Source of the DNA: Actinomycetes bacterium
GTDB lineage: Bacteria > Actinomycetota > Acidimicrobiia > Acidimicrobiales > Ilumatobacteraceae
DNA length: 14,094 nt
Assembly: GCA_023417265.1 (NCBI GenBank)
Contig: JAEZFY010000227.1
Span: 1 to 14,094, forward strand
Direction of reading: 5' to 3'
The position numbers were made by a program, and so were the translations under genes. Position 1 is the first letter of the stretch. Each line of letters begins with the position of its first letter. The notes under the pieces were generated by a model. It searched no databases, had not been told where the DNA came from, and saw nothing but the letters and a program-made list of their open reading frames with translations. Positions 7,022 through 14,094 of the stretch are shown piece after piece.

Positions 7022-7510
7022 TTACTCGGGGTGGTCGATGGCCCAGCGGACGGAGCGGACGATCATCTCGTAGCCGGTGCACCGGCACAGGTTGCCTTCG
7101 AGCCCGCTGCGGATCTCGGCGTCGGTGAGCTCGCCTCCCGACTCGGCGATCAGACCGGTGGCCGCCATCAACATGCCCGGCGTGCAGTAGCCGCACTGCA
7201 GGCCGTGGCACTGGCGGAACCCCTCCTGCACGGCCGAGAAGCCGTCGTACGGGCCGCTGAGGCCCTCGACGGTGGTGAGCTCGGCGCCGTCGGCCTGGAC
7301 GGCCAGCACGGTGCAGCTCTTCACCGACTGGCCGTCGAGTAGCACCGTGCAGGCCCCGCAGTTCGACGTGTCGCAGCCGACGTGCGTGCCGGTGAGCCGG
7401 ACGTGCTCGCGGATGAAGTGCACGAGCAGCGTGCGGGCGTCGACGACGTGGCGCGCCCGGCGCCCGTTGACGGTGACCGTGACGGAAACGTCGCGGGTGG
7501 GTGCGTTCAC
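7022..7510 (-). CDS. coxS: [2Fe-2S] small subunit of a xanthine dehydrogenase/CO-dehydrogenase-family molybdenum hydroxylase
   Basis: A 162-residue iron-sulfur subunit that passes electrons from the molybdenum site of the large subunit through two [2Fe-2S] clusters. The plant-ferredoxin-type cluster ligands are Cys46, Cys51, Cys54 and Cys66 (GCDTSNCGACTVLLDG...C). The C-terminal helical domain holds the second cluster through Cys106, Cys109, Cys142 and Cys144 (QCGYCTPGM and CRCTGYE). All eight Cys are intact. GTG 7510 is fixed by AAGGAGG (7517-7523) six bases upstream and by a GTGA overlap with the large-subunit stop. It ends the five-gene leftward importer/hydroxylase operon. The coxS symbol denotes family membership, not CO oxidation. 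Confidence 0.95.
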   Translation of the reverse strand: MNAPTRDVSVTVTVNGRRARHVVDARTLLVHFIREHVRLTGTHVGCDTSNCGACTVLLDGQSVKSCTVLAVQADGAELTTVEGLSGPYDGFSAVQEGFRQCHGLQCGYCTPGMLMAATGLIAESGGELTDAEIRSGLEGNLCRCTGYEMIVRSVRWAIDHPE

Positions 7511-9825
7511 GCGCGGCCTCCTTGCATCAGGGCCCACACCTTCTCGGGTGTGGCCGGCATGTCGACGTGTTCGACGCCGAACGGGGCGAGCGCATCGACG
7601 ATCGCGTTGATCACCGCGGCGGGGGCCCCGACCGATCCGGACTCGCCGATGCCCTTGGCGCCGAGCGGGTTGTTCGGGCACGGCGTGTCGATCCGGGCGG
7701 CGACGAAGTCGGGCAGGTCGGCGGCCGACGGGACGAGGTAGTCGAGCAGGTTGGCGGTGATCGGCTGGCCGGCGTGCGGCTCGTAGACCATCTGCTCGAA
7801 GAGCGCCTGGGCGATGCCCTGGGCGACGCCGCCGTGGACCTGGCCTTCGGCGAGGAGCGGGTTGATCACGGTGCCGCAGTCGTCGACGAGCACCATGTCG
7901 CGGACCGTGACGGCGCCCGTGTCGCGGTCGATCTCGACCACGCATCCGTAGGCCCCTGACGGGTACGAGAAGTTGGGCGACTCTTGGAAGAGCCGCTCTT
8001 CGAGCGATCCGGCTTGCAGCTCGGGCGGTAGGGCGAGCGGTTGGAACGATGCCCACGCGACCTCGGACCAGCCGACCTTCTTGCCGGGCGAGCCGCGCAC
8101 GTTGAAGGCGTCGTCGCTGACCTCGATGTCGTACTCGCTCGCCTCGAGCAGGTGGGCGGCGATCTTCACCGCCCGGGTGAGCACGCGCTGGGAGGCCACC
8201 TTGACAGCCGAGCCGCTGGTGGGGACACCGCGCGAGCCCATGGTGCCGATGCCCTGCAGGACGGTCGCGGTGTCGCCGGTGCGCACCGAGATGCGGTCGA
8301 ACGAGATGCCCAGTTCGTCGGAGGCGATCTGGGCGAACACGGTTTCGTGGCCTTGCCCGTGCGGTGACGAGCCGGCGAACACGACCGCCGAGCCGTCGGG
8401 TTGGATGCGCACCTGGGCCGACTCCCATGAGGCGAGGTGCCCGAACCCTTCGAGCGAGCCGTTCGGGCCGAACCCGGCGATCTCGAGCCAGCACGACAAG
8501 CCGATGCCGAGCAGCGGTTGCGTGGGGTCGTCCCGGCGGGCGGCCTGCTCGGCGCGGATGCCGTCGTAGTCGAGCAGGCGCAGGCACTCGGTGAGCGCGG
8601 CGGGGAAGTCGGCCGAGTCGTAGACGACCGCCTCGTTATGGGTCTCGTACGGGAACGCCGAGGGGGGGATGAAGTTGCGGCGGCGCACCTCGGCCGGGTC
8701 GAGTCCAGTCCGGCGGGCGACGAGATCGACGACCCGCTCGACCGAGTAGGCGGCCTCGGGGCGGCCGGCCCCGCGGTAGGCGGCGACCGGGGTGGTGTTG
8801 GTGACGACCGTGCGGAAGCTGGTGCGCACGTCGGCGATCCGGTAGGCGCCGGCGGCCATCCATGTGGTCAGCACCGGGAGCCCGAGTCCGGTGGGGTCGG
8901 GGTAGGCGCCGAGGTTCTGGGTGACCACCATGCGCAGCGCCTTGATGCGCCCGTCGCGGTCGAAGCCGACGTCGAGTTCGTGCTCCTGGTCGCGCCCGTG
9001 GGACATCTGCAGCATCGCTTCGCTGCGTGTCTGGGCGAACTTGACCGGCCGCTTGAGCAGGCGCGCGAGCACCGGCGCGACGAACAGCTCGGGGTACCAC
9101 ACGATCTTCGACCCGAAGCCGCCGCCGACGTCGGGGGCGATCACGCGGCAGTGCGTCTGCGGCACGTCGAGCCACGTGGCGAGGTAGTTGCGGAGGTGGT
9201 GTGGCGCCTGGAACGTGGCCCACATCGTGAGCCCGTCGGGGGTCCAGTGGGCGAGGCAGGCGAGCGGCTCGATGGGCACTGGGACGCAGCGCTGGTTGAC
9301 CACCCGCAGGTGGGCGCGCAGGTCGCACTTGTCGAGCTCGCGTTCGAGGTCGTCGAGCATCGGCACCGACGTGGCGACGTTGGAGCCGTGGCGCGGATGA
9401 ATCGGGGCCGCGTCGGCGGCGGTCGCCGCAGCGATCGTGGTCATCGCCGCCAGCGGCTCGTAGTCGACGACGACCGCCTGCGCCGCGTCGGCCGCGACGT
9501 AGCGGTCCTCGGCGACGACGATCGCCACCGGCTCGCCGACGAACCGCACGGTGTTGCGGGCGAGCACGGGGCGCTCGAGGTCCGGCAGGCCGCCGGGCAG
9601 GTCGGGGTACTCGCTGAAGTCGTGGGCGGTGTAGACGCCGAGCACGCCTTCGATCGCCAGCGCCGCGCGGACGTCGATCGACACGATCTCGGCGTGCGCT
9701 TCGGTGGACGTCACGAACGACGCGAACACGGTGCCCGTGGGAGCCAGATCGTCGACGAACTGGCCGGCCCCGGTGAGCAGGCGCGGGTCTTCCTTGCGCA
9801 GCACCCGCGCCCCGACCAGGCTCAT
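7507..9825 (-). CDS. coxL: Molybdopterin-binding large subunit of a xanthine dehydrogenase/aldehyde oxidase-family hydroxylase (CoxL form II-like)
   Basis: A 772-residue subunit, normal for CoxL/CutL-type large subunits. The a/b hammerhead domain is at the N-terminus (about 18-125; GQFVDDL, RFVGEPVAIVVAED). The molybdopterin-binding region follows, with VGGGFGSK (233-240), AYRGAGRPEA (349-358), SSPHGQGHET (486-495) and the late GAKGIGESG (722-730), where Glu728 is the expected catalytic base. The active-site loop is AYRGAGR, not the AYRCSFR of true form I CO dehydrogenase, so an aldehyde, purine or N-heterocycle hydroxylase is more likely. It is cytoplasmic and carries a molybdenum cofactor. 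ATG 9825 has GAGGA (9832-9836) six bases upstream and overlaps the stop of a 16-codon ORF. Gene order is large then small, directly after an ABC importer. No FAD (CoxM-like) subunit or maturation gene is in the window. Confidence 0.94.
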   Translation of the reverse strand: MSLVGARVLRKEDPRLLTGAGQFVDDLAPTGTVFASFVTSTEAHAEIVSIDVRAALAIEGVLGVYTAHDFSEYPDLPGGLPDLERPVLARNTVRFVGEPVAIVVAEDRYVAADAAQAVVVDYEPLAAMTTIAAATAADAAPIHPRHGSNVATSVPMLDDLERELDKCDLRAHLRVVNQRCVPVPIEPLACLAHWTPDGLTMWATFQAPHHLRNYLATWLDVPQTHCRVIAPDVGGGFGSKIVWYPELFVAPVLARLLKRPVKFAQTRSEAMLQMSHGRDQEHELDVGFDRDGRIKALRMVVTQNLGAYPDPTGLGLPVLTTWMAAGAYRIADVRTSFRTVVTNTTPVAAYRGAGRPEAAYSVERVVDLVARRTGLDPAEVRRRNFIPPSAFPYETHNEAVVYDSADFPAALTECLRLLDYDGIRAEQAARRDDPTQPLLGIGLSCWLEIAGFGPNGSLEGFGHLASWESAQVRIQPDGSAVVFAGSSPHGQGHETVFAQIASDELGISFDRISVRTGDTATVLQGIGTMGSRGVPTSGSAVKVASQRVLTRAVKIAAHLLEASEYDIEVSDDAFNVRGSPGKKVGWSEVAWASFQPLALPPELQAGSLEERLFQESPNFSYPSGAYGCVVEIDRDTGAVTVRDMVLVDDCGTVINPLLAEGQVHGGVAQGIAQALFEQMVYEPHAGQPITANLLDYLVPSAADLPDFVAARIDTPCPNNPLGAKGIGESGSVGAPAAVINAIVDALAPFGVEHVDMPATPEKVWALMQGGRA
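7517..7523 (-). promoter_or_regulatory. Ribosome binding site of coxS
   Basis: AAGGAGG on the minus strand, six bases before the GTG at 7510 and inside the end of the large-subunit gene. It is the strongest Shine-Dalgarno in the window, and it decides a GTG start that overlaps the upstream stop. Confidence 0.85.
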
Positions 9826-9872
9826 CGCCGGTCCTCGTGGCGGCGTGCGCCCGGCATGTCGTTCGACGTCAT
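9822..9872 (-). other. Possible 16-codon leader ORF coupled to coxL
   Basis: Between the permease stop and coxL lies an ATG (9872) with GAGGGGAG (9880-9887) seven bases upstream. It encodes MTSNDMPGARRHEDRR and stops in an ATGA overlap with the coxL start. I do not recognise the peptide. Its placement (22 bases after the permease stop, own Shine-Dalgarno, exact 4-base overlap) matches how every other junction in this operon is built. It could be a small translated leader that couples coxL translation to the permease, or simply chance. Confidence 0.3.
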
Positions 9873-9893
9873 CGTCTCGCTCCCCTCGCTACG

Positions 9894-11146
9894 TCATTCC
9901 GGCTTGAGGTGGTGGCCCTCGGTGTCGCTGGGGTCGAACCACCATTCCTCGGCGTTGCGCTTGGACTGCTCGTTGGCAAGGCGGCCCCACCCGAGCAGGC
10001 GGCCGAGGAAGTACTCGGGCCCGCTCTCCTCGCGGCGCCACCACCGCCGTTGGCCGCCGTGCACCCGCCGCCGGAACGACGAAAGGCCGACGGCCACGAT
10101 CAGGGCGACGCCGAAGAACAGCGCCTCGATCCACGTCGTGCCGACACCGGCCAGCTGCAGGCCCTTGACGCCCGACTGGAGCACGAACACGGCGAGCACG
10201 GCGCCCCACACGTTGAAACGGCTCTTGAACTGAGTCGAGCCGAGGAACGCGGCGGCGAACGCCGGCAACAGGTACGGCGCCCCCGACTGGGCCTGGGTGG
10301 AGCCGAACTGGGCGGCCAGCATCACCCCGGCGAGGCTGGCGACGACGGCCGACGTGACCAGCGAGCCCCACACGTACCGGTCGGTCTGGACGCCCGCCAG
10401 CCGGGCTGCCTCACGCGCGCCGCCCGTGGCGAACAGGTAACGCCCGATTGCCGTGTGCTCGAACACGAACCACAGCACGAACGCGGCCACGAGCGCGACC
10501 AGCACGGTCTTGTTGAGCCCGAACGTGAGCTCGGTGGCGAGCGACTTGAAGCCGTCCGGGAAACCGAGAATCGAGCGGTTGTTGGAGCGCCACACCGCGT
10601 AGGCGGTCAGGATCGAACTCATCCCGAGCGTGGCGATGAACGAGTCGATCTTGATCTTGACGACAAGGAACCCGTTGAGGTTGCCGACGACGAGGCCGAC
10701 GCCGAGCGCGGCGGCGATCGCCAGCGGGACGGGCCACCCGGCTTCGACGATCGCCCAGGACACGGTGACCGAACTGGCCGAGATCGTGCCGGCGATCGAC
10801 AGATCGAACACCCCGGCCGCGAGCGGTACGAGCAGGCCGATCGCGACGACCATCAGGATCGCGTTGGCGTTGAGCACCGAGCGGTGGGTCAGCCAGGTGA
10901 GCCAGGTGTCGCGGGTCCACAGGCTGAACACCAGCCAGATCAGCGCGTAGAGGTAGACGACCCCGATGTTGCGTGGGTGGAACGTCTTCCACTTGATCGG
11001 CGAGCGGCGCGTGTCGAACCGGCTGTCGACCCGCTTGGTGCGTTCGACCCGCTCGACCACGACGCGGTGGCGCCGCGTGATCGGATGCTTCTTGAGCACC
11101 GGCTTGTGGGTGACCTCGCCGGTGCGGTGGTCGACGCGGCTGGTGC

Positions 11147-11150
<4 letters not shown>
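9894..11150 (-). CDS. Ribose/galactose-type ABC transporter permease (RbsC family)
   Basis: A 418-residue inner-membrane permease of the branched-chain/ribose family (BPD_transp_2). Hydrophobic segments run from about residue 62 to 357. Family motifs include FDLSIAGTISASS (115-127; compare GGIDLSVG in RbsC), IDSFIATLGMSSI (168-180) and the cytoplasmic coupling loop GREAARLAGV-like (GAREAARLAGVQ, 244-255). Both ends are unusual: about 60 basic residues precede the first membrane segment (HKPVLKKHPITRRHRV and more), and about 60 charged residues follow the last (RRRVHGGQRRWWRREE, then WWFDPSDTEGHHLKPE). These could bind the ATPase or lipids. ATG 11150 overlaps the ATPase stop (ATGA); an in-frame TTG at 11162 is less likely. 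A single permease gene implies a homodimer. Substrate unknown. Confidence 0.92.
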
Positions 11151-12946
<1,796 letters not shown>

Positions 12947-12983
12947 GCGGTCGCGCTCACGGAGACGTACCCGCAGCTGTCGG

Positions 12984-14094
12984 TCAGCCTGCCCAGAGCG
13001 CCGTGAACTTGTCCTGGAACCCGTCGACCCCGGGCCACAGAGCGGTCGGGTCGGCGATCGACTCGGCCTCGAGGATCTGCAGCGGGAGACCGCTGATGAG
13101 GATGTCCGGGTGCCCGTCGACGACGGCCAACTCGGGCGTCTCGGCGGCGCCGGGGCCTTCGCCGGCGAGGATCCGGGCCGCCGCGTCGACAGCCCGCCAG
13201 CCCATCAGCTCCGAGGCGATGCCGACTTCGGCGACCTGGTGCTGGCCAGCGGCGATGTAGCCGAAGTTGAGCGGCCCACCGGCCTGCGAGATCGCCACGG
13301 CCTGGTCGCCGAGCCCCGCCGCGTCGATCGCCTCGGGCACGCCGAACAGCATCCCGCCGAACGCGTACACGATCATGTCGAGTTCCGGGTTCGACTGCAG
13401 CAGCGACACGATGTTGCCGGGCAGGTTCGTGCCGAGGTCGGTGATCGCCACCTCGGTCACGTCGACCGTGCAGTCGGGGCACGCCTGGGCGATCTCGTCT
13501 TCGAAGCCCTGCTGCACGGTGGACAGCACGGGGAACGTCGGCAGGCCGATGAAGGCGATGTTCTTGGTGGTCGAGGTGACCGCCGCGTAGTCGGCCATCA
13601 GCACGCCGTAGAAGTAGTAGTCGTCGTTGCTCAAGAGGTTCACCGACACACCGTCGCCCGGCTCGTACGGCTCAGGCATCGACCACGCCACGACCGGGAT
13701 CTCCTGCTCCTGCAAGGTTTCGAGCTGCGACGCGAACCACTCGCGCGGGTTGCCGCTGGTCATCACGATGTCGGGCTGGGCGGCGATTGCGGCGTCGAAC
13801 GCCGACGCCACGGTGTCGGGCGTGTCCTGGTGCGAGGCGGTCTCGTATTCCCATCCGGCGGCCTCGGCGGCGGCTTCGAGACCGATCGCGATCTCGGCGC
13901 ACACCGGCACGCTGCACTGGACGTAGAACATCTTGGTTCCCGGCTCGACCGCGATCGGTGTCGAGAGCGGCAGTTCGGTGACCGGCTGGCGGAAGGCGTC
14001 GACGCGCGCTTGGGCGTCGCCGCCGGCCGGGGCGGCGGGGTCGCTGCCGGGCGTCGTGGCCGGGCTGGTGCCCGCCGGGGCGGCGGTCGTGCCG
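12984..14094 (-). CDS. Sugar-type ABC transporter substrate-binding protein, likely lipoprotein (5' end outside window)
   Basis: The frame is open to the window edge, so the ATG at 13931 is internal and at least 369 residues are present here. Visible order: a low-complexity Thr/Ala/Pro/Gly linker (first about 28 residues, such as SPATTPGSDPAAPAGG), typical of the stretch after a lipoprotein Cys. Then comes a periplasmic-binding-protein-like fold of the ribose type (Peripla_BP_4): KMFYVQCSVPVCAEIAIGLE, AAIAAQPDIVMTSG, PVVAWSMPE, NIAFIGLPTFPVL, ELDMIVYAFGG, QVAEVGIASELMGWRAVDAAARIL and the ending GFQDKFTALWAG. Two Cys pairs (QCSVPVC and CPDC) may form disulfides outside the cell. It captures the ligand for the ATPase and permease that follow. 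The ribose-type fold suggests a sugar or similar small polar ligand; not ribose in particular. Confidence 0.92.
   Translation of the reverse strand, partial: GTTAAPAGTSPATTPGSDPAAPAGGDAQARVDAFRQPVTELPLSTPIAVEPGTKMFYVQCSVPVCAEIAIGLEAAAEAAGWEYETASHQDTPDTVASAFDAAIAAQPDIVMTSGNPREWFASQLETLQEQEIPVVAWSMPEPYEPGDGVSVNLLSNDDYYFYGVLMADYAAVTSTTKNIAFIGLPTFPVLSTVQQGFEDEIAQACPDCTVDVTEVAITDLGTNLPGNIVSLLQSNPELDMIVYAFGGMLFGVPEAIDAAGLGDQAVAISQAGGPLNFGYIAAGQHQVAEVGIASELMGWRAVDAAARILAGEGPGAAETPELAVVDGHPDILISGLPLQILEAESIADPTALWPGVDGFQDKFTALWAG

Noticed and set aside
7507..9825. True (form I) carbon monoxide dehydrogenase
   Set aside because: The active-site loop reads AYRGAGR, not AYRCSFR with its Cys, and no CoxM or accessory genes are beside it.
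13931..13931. ATG at 13931 as the real start of the substrate-binding protein
   Set aside because: The upstream frame is open to the window edge and encodes a Thr/Ala/Pro linker leading into the fold, so this Met is internal.

Overview
The window is gene-dense, very high-GC bacterial DNA. Third codon positions are almost all G or C, GTG starts are common, and genes are packed with 4-base ATGA/GTGA overlaps. Protein content (ribose-type ABC importer with a Thr/Ala/Pro lipoprotein linker, CoxL/CoxS molybdenum hydroxylase, soluble P450s, SDRs, TrmB regulator) fits a soil or aquatic actinobacterium. An Acidimicrobiia-like lineage is a guess; no marker gene is present. I saw no rRNA, tRNA, CRISPR array, insertion sequence or other sign of mobility.

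Layout. (1) 1-597 (+): the 3' part of a TIM-barrel sugar isomerase/epimerase-like gene. (2) 609-4119 (-): a leftward operon SDR-A -> ThuA-like protein -> SDR-B -> P450-A; the first three genes are linked by ATGA overlaps. (3) 4120-4202: the divergent promoter region. (4) 4203-6996 (+): a rightward operon P450-B -> TrmB-type regulator -> two-domain limonene-epoxide-hydrolase/SnoaL-like protein. (5) 7022-14094 (-): a leftward operon sugar-type substrate-binding lipoprotein (5' end outside the window) -> double ATPase -> permease -> possible 16-codon leader ORF -> molybdenum hydroxylase large subunit -> [2Fe-2S] small subunit.

How the genes may work together (inference). The ABC system imports a small organic or sugar-like compound. 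A CoxL/CoxS hydroxylase, encoded in the same transcript, oxidises it or an aldehyde or heterocycle derived from it. The two paralogous P450s, two dehydrogenases, ThuA-like protein, epoxide-hydrolase-like protein and TIM-barrel protein look like the rest of a catabolic route, and the TrmB regulator is a likely effector-sensing switch. The substrate cannot be read from the sequence.

Points that most deserve a second look: both P450s carry His in place of the I-helix acid; a perfect 13-bp hairpin and a drop in GC3 suggest the ATPase start is usually called too early; a 16-codon ORF with its own Shine-Dalgarno is coupled to coxL; the molybdenum hydroxylase has no FAD subunit beside it; and the LEH-like protein is a two-domain fusion.
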